Below, piece by piece: positions 32,742-41,844 of a stretch of DNA of 64,000 nt. Both the position numbers and the translations under genes were made by a program. The DNA comes from Pengzhenrongella frigida (GTDB lineage Bacteria > Actinomycetota > Actinomycetes > Actinomycetales > Cellulomonadaceae), in assembly GCF_004168625.1 (NCBI RefSeq), contig NZ_SDWW01000016.1, positions 1-64,000 on the forward strand, read 5' to 3'. Numbering within the stretch: position 1 is the stretch's first letter; every line of letters starts with the position of its first letter. Below the pieces are notes generated by a model. It was not told the DNA's origin, did no database searches, and worked only from the letters and a program-made list of their open reading frames with translations.

Positions 32742-33023
32742 TCAGGTTTGCGGAACCACCCGGAAGCTGGTGGTCGCGTTGGCCGGATCGGCATCGAGCT
32801 GCTGATCGGCGAGGACCTCGGCCGCGGTGGGCTCGAGGAAGACCTTGGCGGTGCCGAGTTCGACGACGGCGTCGCCGGGTGCAGGCTCGGCGACGAGCAC
32901 AAGGTCGAACCCGCCCTGCTCGGACGTGGAGGCCGCGATGCGCAACCCCCCTGTCTCGGGGAGTCCTGCGCTGTCGGTGAGCTCCTGGACGGTGGTGCGA
33001 GCGTTCTCGGTCAGGGTGAGCAA
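32742..33023 (-). CDS. HesB/IscA-like fold protein lacking cysteines
   Basis: 93 aa. LTLTENARTTVQELTDSAGL, then GGLRIAASTSEQGGFDLVLV and VFLEPTAAEVLADQQLD, the layout of HesB/IscA A-type carriers. However there is no cysteine at all, so the three conserved Fe-S ligands are missing and the protein cannot act as a classical carrier. Start set at TTG 33023, 6 bases after GGAGGAG; an in-frame ATG 50 codons upstream would add an arginine-rich segment. Confidence 0.75.
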   Translation of the reverse strand: MLTLTENARTTVQELTDSAGLPETGGLRIAASTSEQGGFDLVLVAEPAPGDAVVELGTAKVFLEPTAAEVLADQQLDADPANATTSFRVVPQT

Positions 33024-33210
33024 AACAGGCTCCTCCGGTTGCCGGGGTGCGGCGCCCGGGACCGTCGCCCTGGAAGGACGGCCGGCCCGCGAGCGCCTGC
33101 GGTCCCCTCCACCGTCACAAGCCCCGCGCCCGAATGCAAGCCTCCGGGCCCCATCCGTCCACTGGGTGGACACCGGGGGTCAGGGACACCAGGCGCCAGC
33201 GGCGCCAAGG

Positions 33211-34755
33211 TCAGTGGCGCGGAGTCTCGGTCGTGTCCGTCGGCTCCGGCTCGGCGAGGGCACGCTCGGCGGTGTGCTCGCGCTCGGCCAGCACCTCCGG
33301 GCCCGGGCCGGCGAACGCCTGGGCGCGCTCGACCGCGTCGAGGCTCCCGGTGAACAGCCGGGAGTCGGTCCGCATCGTGAACTGGACGGTGTCGTCCGGC
33401 CCGGGGGTCCGTCGGGTCGTGCGGCGCGTGGGCGGTTCGGCGCTCGCGGCCGCCGGGCTCGCCGCCGGTGGGCGCGGCTGGTCCGGCTGGTTCGAGCCCT
33501 CCGACGGCTCCCGCTGCAGGGACGGGTCCGCCGGAGCCAGTCGGCGGGTCCGGACCGGTGGCTCCGGCTCGACGGGCGGCGTCGGCTCGCGCGGCACGGC
33601 GACCGTCGCCGGCGCCTGCCCGACGGCGCGCGCGAGGTCGCCGTCGGGCAGGGCGGGCTGCGCGGCGGGCGAGGCGGCCGAGACGACGGGCGAGGAACCC
33701 TCGATCCGGGTGCGGGGCAGCGACTGCGGCGCCGTCCGCTGCACCCACTCAACGAGCCCCTCGCGCACGTAGCAGCGCAGGTCGAACAGCGTCGGGGCGT
33801 CGACGGCGCTCGCGAGGGCACGCACCTGGACGAAGCCGCCGGTCGCCTCGGTCACCTGCAGCACGCCGACCCGGTTGTCCCACAGGTCGCTCACCGCGAG
33901 CAGCCGGGTCAGCTCGGCCCGCATCGCCTCGACCGGGACCTCCCAGTCGAGGTCGAGCTCGACCGTCCCGAGCAGGTTCGCGTCGCGCCGGGTCCAGTTC
34001 TGGAACGGGGTGGTCGTGAAGTGCGTGGACGGGACGATCAGCCGCCGGTCGTCCCACAGGTGCACCACGACGTACGTCATCGTGATCTCCTCGATCCGGC
34101 CCCACTCCTGCTCGACGATGACGACGTCGTCGACCCGGATCGCGTCCGTGAACGCGAGCTGCAGGCCGGCGAAGACGTTGGCGAGCGAGCTCTGCGCCGC
34201 GAGCCCGGCCACGATCGTGAGCACCCCGGCCGAGGCGAACAGGCTCGTGCCGGCCGCGCGCGCATCGGGGAAGGTCATCAGGATCCCGGCGATCGCGCAG
34301 ATCGCGAGGATGGCGACCGTGAGCCGGCGCAGCACGGTGATCTGGGTGCGGACGCGGCGGGCGCGGGCGTTGTCGGGTACGTCCATCCGGAAGCGCGACA
34401 GCGCGGCGTCCTCGACCACGAACGCGAGCGCGCCGATCAGCCAGGCCGCCGCGGCGATCAGCAGGATCAGGAGCAGGTGTTCGGCGATGAGCGTCCAGTG
34501 CGAGGTCTCGGTCGACAACCGCAGGGCGATCCACACGGCGATGATCACGAGGACCGCCCGCAGGGGGCGCCGGACCTTGGCCAGCAGGTCCATCGCGAGG
34601 TTCGAGCGCCGGGCGGCCGTGCGGACCACGGCCGAGATGATGGTCGCCAGCACGAGGGCGGCCACGACGGCACCGACGACTGCGCCGATCGGTCCGACGA
34701 CGTCGGCCGTCTCGGTCGCGGTCACATCCACGGCGGAGTTCACATCGAGGAACAT
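33211..34755 (-). CDS. MscS-family mechanosensitive channel
   Basis: 514 aa. Membrane helices at the N-terminus followed by the MscS pore-lining region AGTSLFASAGVLTIVAGLAA and the beta domain VDDVVIVEQEWGRIEEITM. The last ~145 residues are Pro/Thr/Glu-rich and look disordered. Opens under hypo-osmotic tension. ATG 34755 lacks a ribosome site, but TACCCT ends 6 bases upstream. Minus strand, divergent from the GlsB-like gene. Confidence 0.9.
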   Translation of the reverse strand: MFLDVNSAVDVTATETADVVGPIGAVVGAVVAALVLATIISAVVRTAARRSNLAMDLLAKVRRPLRAVLVIIAVWIALRLSTETSHWTLIAEHLLLILLIAAAAWLIGALAFVVEDAALSRFRMDVPDNARARRVRTQITVLRRLTVAILAICAIAGILMTFPDARAAGTSLFASAGVLTIVAGLAAQSSLANVFAGLQLAFTDAIRVDDVVIVEQEWGRIEEITMTYVVVHLWDDRRLIVPSTHFTTTPFQNWTRRDANLLGTVELDLDWEVPVEAMRAELTRLLAVSDLWDNRVGVLQVTEATGGFVQVRALASAVDAPTLFDLRCYVREGLVEWVQRTAPQSLPRTRIEGSSPVVSAASPAAQPALPDGDLARAVGQAPATVAVPREPTPPVEPEPPVRTRRLAPADPSLQREPSEGSNQPDQPRPPAASPAAASAEPPTRRTTRRTPGPDDTVQFTMRTDSRLFTGSLDAVERAQAFAGPGPEVLAEREHTAERALAEPEPTDTTETPRH

Positions 34756-34761
34756 GCGGTC

Positions 34762-34767
34762 AGGGTA
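34762..34767 (-). promoter_or_regulatory. -10 of leaderless MscS gene
   Basis: TACCCT (minus strand), 6 bases before ATG 34755. Confidence 0.4.
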
Positions 34768-34991
34768 GGCGTCCAGGGCTGGGGTCCGACAGCCGCGCAG
34801 GTGCTCACCCCGCGCGCGGGGCCGACCACCGCGCGCGGAAGTCCGACGGTGCTGGCATCGCTGCGCATACCGCGACGCTATACCCCACAATCGGCGGTTC
34901 TGCCCGATGTGCGCATCGACCAGGGTTCGGCTACCTTCTCTCACCCTGGGGTCGTACCCGACTCCTTGAAGCGGAATGAGAGGCACTCGAC

Positions 34992-35258
34992 ATGACCGTC
35001 ACCGGGTTCATCACCGCCATCGTCATCGGCGCCATCATCGGCGCGCTCGGACGCCTGTTCGCGCCCGGAAGGCAGAACATCTCCCTCCTGGTCACGATCA
35101 TCGTCGGCATCGTCGCGGCCCTGCTCGGCACGGCGCTCGCCAACGCGGTCTCGTCGGCCGACACGTCCGGGATCGACTGGATCGAGCTCCTCTTTCAGAT
35201 CGTGCTTGCCGTCGTCGGCGTGACGCTGGCGGCGCGACTGACCGGCAAGCGCGCGTGA
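34992..35258 (+). CDS. GlsB/YeaQ/YmgE family membrane protein
   Basis: 88 aa, three hydrophobic segments: GFITAIVIGAIIGALGRLF, LLVTIIVGIVAALLGTAL and LLFQIVLAVVGVTLAARL, the standard layout of the transglycosylase-associated stress family. Function not established. Followed by a strong terminator. Confidence 0.88.
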   Translation: MTVTGFITAIVIGAIIGALGRLFAPGRQNISLLVTIIVGIVAALLGTALANAVSSADTSGIDWIELLFQIVLAVVGVTLAARLTGKRA

Positions 35259-35288
35259 TCGCGATCTGATCGAGTCCTGATCCACGAG

Positions 35289-35320
35289 AGCCCGGCGGCC
35301 GTCGACGGCCGCCGGGCTTT
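35289..35320 (+). terminator. rho-independent terminator after GlsB-like gene
   Basis: agcccggcggccg / cggccgccgggct stem with a short loop and TTT at the end, 30 bases after the stop. Confidence 0.9.
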
Positions 35321-35341
35321 CGTGACGCTGCTCACGGGCCG

Positions 35342-36214
35342 CTACGAGGTGAGCGCGACCGCGATCAGCAGCAGGGTCACGAGGAAGCCGGTCACGAGGT
35401 TGAGCCACAGGAACCGTCGCCACCCGGTGTTGGCGCGCTCGCAGTCGTCGTCGCGCACCGACCAGAAGGCGGCCGCGTTGGCCGCGTAGGGCAGCGGCAG
35501 CACCGCCGCGAGCCAGCCCGGCCACGGCACGAGCAGCAGCAGGGCAGCGGCCAGCAGGTACGCGACCGTCGAGGCGACCACGGTCGGGTGCGCCCCCAGC
35601 ACGGTGGCGACCGAGGCGATGTTGCCCTCGCGGTCCGCCCGCACGTCCTGCACCGCCCCGAACGCGTGCGACCCCATCCCCCACGCGAAGAACGCGAGCA
35701 GCACCGGCCAGGCCGTGCGGGCCGAGAGGTCGGTGCCGGTCAGGACGAGCGCGTACAGCAGGGGCCCGACGAAGTGCATGGCCGACGTCGCGGAGTCGAC
35801 GACGGGCCGCTCCTTGAACCGCAGCCTCGGCGCGGAGTAGGCGATGACCAGGAAGACGACGACGACGAGCGTGGCCGCCGAGGCCGCGTCGCCGAGGGTG
35901 AGCAGCCACACGAGCAACGGCACGTTCGTCACCGCGCACGCCCGCAGGATGCGGCGGTGGACCGCGCGCGCCGTCGTGGGGTCCGCGAGCGCACCCTCGA
36001 TCCCACCCTTGCGCGGGTTGAGCAGGTCGGATGCGTAGTCGAAGACGTCGTTGACGCCGTACATCAGCAGGTTGTACGGGAACAGGAAGTAGATCGTGCC
36101 CACCACGAGCGCGGTGTCGATCCGGCCGCCGGTGGCCAGGAGGTACCCCGCGGCGAACGGGTAGGCGGTGTTGATCCAGGAGAACGGCCGGGATGCGGCG
36201 AGGATCTCCCTCAC
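35342..36214 (-). CDS. crtEb: UbiA-type prenyltransferase, lycopene elongase
   Basis: 290 aa, multiple membrane segments. The Asp-rich prenyl diphosphate motif appears as NDVFDYASD, with a second near VQDVRADREG. As the last gene of a crt operon, it most likely adds C5 units to lycopene to give a C50 precursor, as CrtEb does in corynebacterial decaprenoxanthin synthesis. GTG 36214 overlaps the stop of crtYf (GTGA). Confidence 0.88.
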   Translation of the reverse strand: MREILAASRPFSWINTAYPFAAGYLLATGGRIDTALVVGTIYFLFPYNLLMYGVNDVFDYASDLLNPRKGGIEGALADPTTARAVHRRILRACAVTNVPLLVWLLTLGDAASAATLVVVVFLVIAYSAPRLRFKERPVVDSATSAMHFVGPLLYALVLTGTDLSARTAWPVLLAFFAWGMGSHAFGAVQDVRADREGNIASVATVLGAHPTVVASTVAYLLAAALLLLVPWPGWLAAVLPLPYAANAAAFWSVRDDDCERANTGWRRFLWLNLVTGFLVTLLLIAVALTS

Positions 36215-36540
36215 GAGTCCGCCTCGTCGGTGGCGGGCGCCGGATCGGTGCGCCGCGAGCGGGCGCGCAGCGTCACCCAGCAGGCGGGCATCAGCACCAC
36301 CGCGGCGAGCGAGTAGGCGAAGTCCTCGATCGGCGCGCGCCACAGCAGCACGCCGAGGATCTTGTCGGGCGCGTAGTCGACGAGGCTCGACAGGATCATC
36401 ACGTTGTCGAACACCGCGGTGAGCACGACCATCACCACCGCGGTCCACAGCAGCGGCCCCCGGCGCAGCCCACGCAGCCGCGGTGCGAGCACGACGACGA
36501 GCAGCACCAGCACGAGCCCGTTGAGCACGGCGTTCGTCAT
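36211..36540 (-). CDS. crtYf: lycopene/C50 carotenoid cyclase subunit
   Basis: 109 aa membrane protein with three helices and the motif WRAPIEDFAYSLAAV, matching the (F/I)PxE-type lycopene cyclase domain subunit. It should form a heterodimer with the adjacent CrtYe. ATGA overlap at 36537. Confidence 0.85.
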   Translation of the reverse strand: MTNAVLNGLVLVLLVVVLAPRLRGLRRGPLLWTAVVMVVLTAVFDNVMILSSLVDYAPDKILGVLLWRAPIEDFAYSLAAVVLMPACWVTLRARSRRTDPAPATDEADS

Positions 36541-36875
36541 CGCGGGCCACCCCCGGCAGCCTTGCGGGAGGCCCGCCGGTCCAGCGCGAGCCAGACGAGC
36601 AGCGAGTTGTAGCAGAGCAGCGCGAGGAAGAACGCCTCCTCGATCGGAAGCTCCGGCGCGAGCAGCAGGCCCGTCATGTACGGGTTCTCACCGCGGGCGA
36701 AGATGCCCAGGGCGAGCCCGGCGACGTCCCACGCCAGGAACACCACCACCCCGACGCCGAGGCACAGCGCGGTCCGGCGCCAGTCGGCCCAGAACGCGAG
36801 CCGGAAGCGCCGGTCGAGCACGGCCAGGCCCCCGAGCGACACCAGCAGGGCACCGAGGTACGCGAGTCCGATCAC
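36537..36875 (-). CDS. crtYe: lycopene/C50 carotenoid cyclase subunit
   Basis: 112 aa membrane protein with LLAPELPIEEAFFLALLCYN, the PxEE motif of heterodimeric cyclases. Pairs with CrtYf to close both ends of the C50 chain. ATGA overlap with crtI. Confidence 0.85.
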   Translation of the reverse strand: MIGLAYLGALLVSLGGLAVLDRRFRLAFWADWRRTALCLGVGVVVFLAWDVAGLALGIFARGENPYMTGLLLAPELPIEEAFFLALLCYNSLLVWLALDRRASRKAAGGGPR

Positions 36876-38608
36876 GGCGCGAGACCCCGCGCGGCGGCGG
36901 GCCAGGCGTCCGGCGCACGTGAGGAGTCGAGGAAGCCGGGCCGCAGCGGGGTCGGCAGCGCGCGCGACGACGTCTCACCGAGCAGCCGCTTGGCCACGAG
37001 CTCGGCGCTGATCAGGCACATCGGCAGACCCACGCCCGGGATCGTGCCGCCGCCCACGTACAGCAGGTTCGGGACCCGGGGTGAGACGTTCGGCGGGCGG
37101 AACAGCGCGCTCTGGAGCAGGGTGTGCTCCATCCCGAGGGCCGTGCCGCGCCACGCGGAGAAGTCGGCGACGAAGTCGGACGGGCCGTACACGCGCCGGG
37201 TGACCACGCGGTCGCGCAGGTCGGGCACGCCCGACCAGGTGCCCACCTGGTCGATGAACCGGTCCGCGTGGGCCTCGAGCGCAGCGCGCCCTGCCGGACC
37301 TGCGCCCAGCGTCGGGTCGGCCGGGAACGGGACCAGGATGAACAGGTTCTCGTGCCCGGGCGGGGCGGCGTCCGAGTCGGTGGCCGAGGTGCGCGAGACG
37401 TAGATGGACCCCTCCTGCGGCACCCGCAGATCCTCGACGGGGCTCGTCGTGCCGTGGCCGAGCAGGGCCTCGAAGTTGCCCGGCCAGTCGCGGGTGAAGA
37501 ACAGCGAGTGGTGGGGGAGCTCGGGCAGCTCGCCGCGCACCCCGAGCATGATCAGGAGCGAGGAGATCCCCGGCCCGCGCCGCCGCCAGGACTGCTCCGG
37601 AAGGTGGCAGTGCTCGGGGGCCAGCAGGACGGTCTCGGTGTGGTGCAGGTCCGCGCCCGAGACCACGATGTCGGCCGGGACCAGCTCGCCGTCGGCGAGG
37701 CGCACCCCGCGAGCGACGCCGGTCCGGCGCGGGGCGCGCGCGGTCCGCCCGGCCGGCTCGACCTCGATCGACGTGACGTCGCACCCCGTCCGGATCTGGA
37801 CGCCGGCCGCCACCGCGAGGCGCTCGATCGCCTGGATGATCGTGTACATCCCACCGCGGGGAAACCGCACGCCGTCGACCAGGTCGAGGTGGCTCATGAG
37901 CGTGTACAGGCCGGGCACGCGGTACGGCGAGGACCCGAGGAACACGGCGTGGTAGCTGAGCACCTGCCGCAGGCGCGGGTCCTGGACGGTGCGCGCGACC
38001 CGGTCGGCCAGCGTCTCGGACAGCAGCCGCAGCAGCGTCGGGGTGCGCGCCACGATGTCGGCGCCGAGCACCTTGTCCGGGCGCGCGAAGGTCGTGTACA
38101 GGAAGTGGTCGACGGCCATGCGGTAGGCCTCGGTCGAGTTCGCGGCGTACGCGCGCATCCGCTCCCCGGCACCCGGCTCGAGCGCGTCGAAGCGGGCCCA
38201 GTTGGCTTCCGCGTCGATCCCGACGTCGAGGGTCTCGGCGACCTGGCCCGGTGCCGACTCGAAGAACACGCGGTAGGCCGGGTCGAGCCGCTCGAGGTCG
38301 AGGTGGTCGTCGATGTCCTCGCCGAACAGCGCGAAGAAGTGCGCGAACACCTCGGGCATGAAGTACCAGGACGGGCCGGTGTCGAACCGGAAGCCGTCGA
38401 TCTGCAGGGTCCCGAACCGGCCGCCGAGCCGGTCGTGCCGTTCGAGCAGCGTGACCTCGGCCCCGCCGCGCGCGAGCAGCGCCGCGGTGGCCAGACCGCC
38501 GATGCCGCCCCCGATCACGACGACGCGCCGACCGTCGCCACCCGAAGCGGTGCGCGCCGGCGCGCTCGGCGCGGCAGCCGTCGCCGTGCTGGTCAGGTGG
38601 TCGGTCAT
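36872..38608 (-). CDS. crtI: phytoene desaturase
   Basis: 578 aa. FAD-binding VVVIGGGIGGLATAALLARG near residue 30 and C-terminal signature GGGTIPGVGLPMCLISAE. Converts phytoene to lycopene. Start at ATG 38608, four-base overlap with crtB. An upstream in-frame extension runs into crtB and is rejected. Confidence 0.93.
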   Translation of the reverse strand: MTDHLTSTATAAAPSAPARTASGGDGRRVVVIGGGIGGLATAALLARGGAEVTLLERHDRLGGRFGTLQIDGFRFDTGPSWYFMPEVFAHFFALFGEDIDDHLDLERLDPAYRVFFESAPGQVAETLDVGIDAEANWARFDALEPGAGERMRAYAANSTEAYRMAVDHFLYTTFARPDKVLGADIVARTPTLLRLLSETLADRVARTVQDPRLRQVLSYHAVFLGSSPYRVPGLYTLMSHLDLVDGVRFPRGGMYTIIQAIERLAVAAGVQIRTGCDVTSIEVEPAGRTARAPRRTGVARGVRLADGELVPADIVVSGADLHHTETVLLAPEHCHLPEQSWRRRGPGISSLLIMLGVRGELPELPHHSLFFTRDWPGNFEALLGHGTTSPVEDLRVPQEGSIYVSRTSATDSDAAPPGHENLFILVPFPADPTLGAGPAGRAALEAHADRFIDQVGTWSGVPDLRDRVVTRRVYGPSDFVADFSAWRGTALGMEHTLLQSALFRPPNVSPRVPNLLYVGGGTIPGVGLPMCLISAELVAKRLLGETSSRALPTPLRPGFLDSSRAPDAWPAAARGLAP

Positions 38609-39525
38609 CGCACACCCCTCGTTGTTCGCGCCTCGATGGCGATCTCGTGCCCGATCGACCGGGCGACGATGGCAAGTTTGGTGGGTCCGGGCACCCGCAC
38701 GCGCCGCGCGAGCAGCTCGGCGGGCGGGGTCGCAGCGAGCTCGGTCGTGAGCCGGTCGTACAGCCCGAGGGTCGAGGCGACGGCCCACCGGGCACGGCGA
38801 GGCAGCCCCGGCAGCGAGGCACGTGCGGTCGCGATGTCCGCGGCGATCTCGGCCAGGATCTCGTCGAGGGCCGCCTGGTCGAGCGTGTCCGGCGTCACGC
38901 CGGGGAAGTAGCTGCGGCCCAGCTCGCCGTAGTCGGCCCCGAGGTCGCGCAGGAAGTTGATCTTCTGGAACGCGGCACCGAGCGCCTGGGCGCCCGCACG
39001 CAGACCCGCGTCGGGCGCCGCAACAGCGTCGAGCGGGCCGCGTTCCGCAACCCGGTCGCCCGGGCCGCGGGCCGCGTCGAGGAACACCGCGAGGCACATC
39101 AGCCCGATCACCTCCGCCGAGCCGTAGACGTACCGCTCGTAGCTCGCCCGGTCGTGCACGAGCACGGTGAGATCCATCCGCATCGAGGCGAAGAACGGGT
39201 CGATCTCCGCGTGGCCGATGCCCACCTGGTGCGCGGTCCGGGCGAACGCGTGGATCACCAGGTTGGTCGAGTACCCCGACTCCAGGGCGCGCGCGGTCTG
39301 CGCCTCGAACTCGTCCAGCAGCGGTCCGGCGTCCGTGCCGCGACGCGTGTCGACGATCTCGTCCGCGATCCGGACGAGCGCGTACACGGCCTCGATCCCG
39401 TGCCGGGCACGCGCGCCGAGCAGCTTGGTGCCCAGGCCGAACGAGGTCGAGTACCGGGACAGCACCACGCTGCTCGCGCGGGCGGCGGTCTCGTCGTAGA
39501 GCGCCTGGCCCGTGTCGGCGCCCAT
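38605..39525 (-). CDS. crtB: phytoene synthase
   Basis: 306 aa squalene/phytoene synthase. Asp-rich motif VRIADEIVDTRRG near 60-72 and the second motif FLRDLGADYGELGR. Joins two geranylgeranyl diphosphates. Start at ATG 39525, sharing one base with the crtE stop. Confidence 0.93.
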   Translation of the reverse strand: MGADTGQALYDETAARASSVVLSRYSTSFGLGTKLLGARARHGIEAVYALVRIADEIVDTRRGTDAGPLLDEFEAQTARALESGYSTNLVIHAFARTAHQVGIGHAEIDPFFASMRMDLTVLVHDRASYERYVYGSAEVIGLMCLAVFLDAARGPGDRVAERGPLDAVAAPDAGLRAGAQALGAAFQKINFLRDLGADYGELGRSYFPGVTPDTLDQAALDEILAEIAADIATARASLPGLPRRARWAVASTLGLYDRLTTELAATPPAELLARRVRVPGPTKLAIVARSIGHEIAIEARTTRGVR

Positions 39526-40724
39526 CAGGCGTCCCGGCCGGCGAGCTCGTCGACCAGGGCGCACAGGTAGTCCGCGAGCGGGGCGGGCAGGTGCAGCCGG
39601 GCCGTCTGACGAGCGGTGCGCGCCGCTCCTGCGGCGATCCCGCGCGTGCGGTCGAGCGCCCCGCTGTCGGCCATCACCGCCCGCACGCGCGCGGCGTCGT
39701 CCTCGTCCAGGTCCGGGTCGCCGACGTGCCGGTCGAGCACCGCGCGACCGGCGGCGTCGGCCAGCAGGTACGACAGCCGCAGCAGCTCGGTGCGTTTGCC
39801 CTCACGGATGTCGGAGAGCACCGACTTGCCGGTCTGCTCCGGGTCGCCGAAGACACCGAGCTCGTCGTCGACCAGCTGGAAGGCCACGCCGAGCGCGGTC
39901 CCGAGCCGTTCGAGCTGCGCGCGCGTCGCGTCGTCGGCCCCGGCCAGCAGACCACCGATCACCAGCGGACCGCTGCACGTGTACGCGGCGGTCTTGAGCT
40001 CGGCGATGAGGATGGCGTCCACCCGCGTGGGGCCGGTCAGCTCGGCCGCGATGTCCAGCAGCTCGCCGCCGACCGTCGTCGTCACGCTGCGCACGAGCAG
40101 CCCGACGGCGCCCAGCCGCAGCTCGGGGGCGATCGGGGCGCGCGCCACGAGGTCGAAGGCGCCCGTGAGCGCGAGGTCTCCGCCGAGCAGCGCCGCGGCC
40201 AGGACCTGGTCCTCGGCCGCCTTGCCGACCACGCCGACCGCCGCGAGCTCCGCACGTCGAGCGCCCGCCAGGTTGGGGCGGCCGCGGCGCATCTCGTCGT
40301 GGTCCAGCACGTCGTCGTGCACCACCATCGCCGTGTGCAGCAGCTCCTGCGCGGCGGCGATGGGTGCGACGCCGTCGATGTCGGTCCCGCCCAGTCCGAG
40401 GTAGGCCGCCAGCATGAGGCGCGGGCGCAGCAGCTTGCCGCCGCCGACCTGGTCCGCCAGCGTCGCCCACAGCGCGCCGTAGGCAGGGGCCATCGCCTCG
40501 GCGGCCGCCCTGCCGGCCCGCAGGTGATCGTTCAGGGCGCGCACCGACGCCTGCACGCCGAGCTCGACCTCGGTCGCGAGCCGGTCGCGAACCGATCCGG
40601 CCGGCGTCAGGCCATCGAGCCGACCGGCACGCGCGCCCGCGCTGGTGTCGGCGCTGGTGTCCGCGCGCTCGACGACGCCGGCCCGGGCACTGCCCGAACT
40701 CCCCGAACGTCCCACGTCGGCCAT
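39525..40724 (-). CDS. crtE: geranylgeranyl diphosphate synthase
   Basis: 399 aa trans-isoprenyl diphosphate synthase. First Asp-rich motif HDDVLDHDEMRRG (DDxxD) and second DDELGVFGDPEQTGK. A 50-residue Ser/Ala/Arg-rich N-terminus precedes the domain. First gene of the crt operon, with GGGGGAC before ATG 40724. An inverted repeat sits about 27-40 bases upstream. Confidence 0.9.
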   Translation of the reverse strand: MADVGRSGSSGSARAGVVERADTSADTSAGARAGRLDGLTPAGSVRDRLATEVELGVQASVRALNDHLRAGRAAAEAMAPAYGALWATLADQVGGGKLLRPRLMLAAYLGLGGTDIDGVAPIAAAQELLHTAMVVHDDVLDHDEMRRGRPNLAGARRAELAAVGVVGKAAEDQVLAAALLGGDLALTGAFDLVARAPIAPELRLGAVGLLVRSVTTTVGGELLDIAAELTGPTRVDAILIAELKTAAYTCSGPLVIGGLLAGADDATRAQLERLGTALGVAFQLVDDELGVFGDPEQTGKSVLSDIREGKRTELLRLSYLLADAAGRAVLDRHVGDPDLDEDDAARVRAVMADSGALDRTRGIAAGAARTARQTARLHLPAPLADYLCALVDELAGRDA

Positions 40725-40750
40725 AGTCGTCCCCCGTCGGTCAGCGGATG

Positions 40751-40764
40751 CTCAGCATACTGAG
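40751..40764. promoter_or_regulatory. inverted repeat upstream of crt operon
   Basis: CTCAG-CATA-CTGAG, 27 bases before crtE. In related actinobacteria MarR-type CrtR proteins bind similar upstream sites; a role here is a guess. Confidence 0.35.
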
Positions 40765-40800
40765 TATTCGCCGGATACCGGGGGCCGGTCCCCGCATCGG

Positions 40801-40806
40801 TAGGCT
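40801..40806 (+). promoter_or_regulatory. -10 of leaderless galE
   Basis: TAGGCT ends 7 bases before ATG 40814; no ribosome site is present between. Confidence 0.45.
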
Positions 40807-40813
40807 CTGCACC

Positions 40814-41788
40814 ATGACATGGCTGGTGACGGGCGGAGCGGGTTACATCGGAGCGCACGTGGTGCGCGCGTTCGCGGAGGTCGGTCTGCAGACCGTCGTC
40901 CTGGACGATCTTTCGAGCGGTTTCGCGGGCTTCGTGCCGCGCGACGTGCCCCTCGTCACGGGCTCGATCCTCGACACCGCACTGGTCCGCCAGACCATCG
41001 CCGAGCACCAGGTGACGGGCGTGGTGCACGTGGCCGGCTTCAAGTACGCCGGCGTGAGCGTCCAGCGCCCGCTGCACACCTATCAGCAGAACGTCACCGG
41101 CACGGTGTCGGTGCTCGAGGCGATGGCGGCCGAGGGCGTCGACGCGATCGTCTTCTCGTCCAGCGCGGCGACCTACGGCACGCCCCACACCGACCTGGTG
41201 ACGGAGACGACCCAGACCGATCCGCAGTCGCCCTACGGCGAGAGCAAGCTCATCGGCGAGTGGCTGCTGCGCGATCAGGAGGTGGCCGTCGGCCTGCGTC
41301 ACACGTCGCTGCGGTACTTCAACGTGGTCGGCTCGGGCACGCCCGAGCTCCCGGACACGAGCCCGCACAACCTCTTCCCGCTGGTGCTCGACGCGCTCGT
41401 CGCGGGCCGCACGCCGCGGATCAACGGCGTCGACTACGAGACTCCCGACGGCACGTGCGTGCGCGACTACGTCCACGTCGCCGACCTCGCGCTCTCCCAC
41501 GTCGCGGCCGCCCAGGCGCTCGCCGCGGGCCGGCCGCGCGAGCCCGTCTACAACCTCGGCAGCGGCGACGGCGTCTCGGTCCGGGAGATCATGACGGCGA
41601 TGGCCGAGGTGACCGGGATCGAGTTCACCCCGGAGATCGCCGCGCGCCGCCCGGGCGACCCGGCTCGCATCGTGGCCTCCGGCGCGCTCGCCGCCCGCGA
41701 CCTCGACTGGCGCATGCGGCACACCCTGCGCGACATGGTCGCCAGCGCCTGGGAAGCCCGCCAGGCCACCTCGCCGACCCCGGCCTGA
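40814..41788 (+). CDS. galE: UDP-glucose 4-epimerase
   Basis: 324 aa SDR-type epimerase. NAD-binding TGGAGYIGAHV at the N-terminus, Ser in SSSAATYG and the YxxxK pair in PYGESK. Interconverts UDP-glucose and UDP-galactose. Start at ATG 40814 fits the GxxGxxG position, and longer upstream frames are rejected. Likely leaderless. Divergent from the crt operon. Confidence 0.95.
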   Translation: MTWLVTGGAGYIGAHVVRAFAEVGLQTVVLDDLSSGFAGFVPRDVPLVTGSILDTALVRQTIAEHQVTGVVHVAGFKYAGVSVQRPLHTYQQNVTGTVSVLEAMAAEGVDAIVFSSSAATYGTPHTDLVTETTQTDPQSPYGESKLIGEWLLRDQEVAVGLRHTSLRYFNVVGSGTPELPDTSPHNLFPLVLDALVAGRTPRINGVDYETPDGTCVRDYVHVADLALSHVAAAQALAAGRPREPVYNLGSGDGVSVREIMTAMAEVTGIEFTPEIAARRPGDPARIVASGALAARDLDWRMRHTLRDMVASAWEARQATSPTPA

Positions 41789-41808
41789 CCTTCGGCCAGG
41801 CACCGTGA

Positions 41809-41844
41809 CCGAGGTGGCGCAGGCTCAGGCCTGCGCCACCTCGG
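41809..41844. terminator. 16-bp perfect hairpin shared by galE and LLM gene ends
   Basis: ccgaggtggcgcaggc pairs with gcctgcgccacctcgg around TCAG. The loop carries the stop codon of the leftward LLM gene, so the stem encodes its final residues. Works as a bidirectional terminator; no U-tract. Confidence 0.75.
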
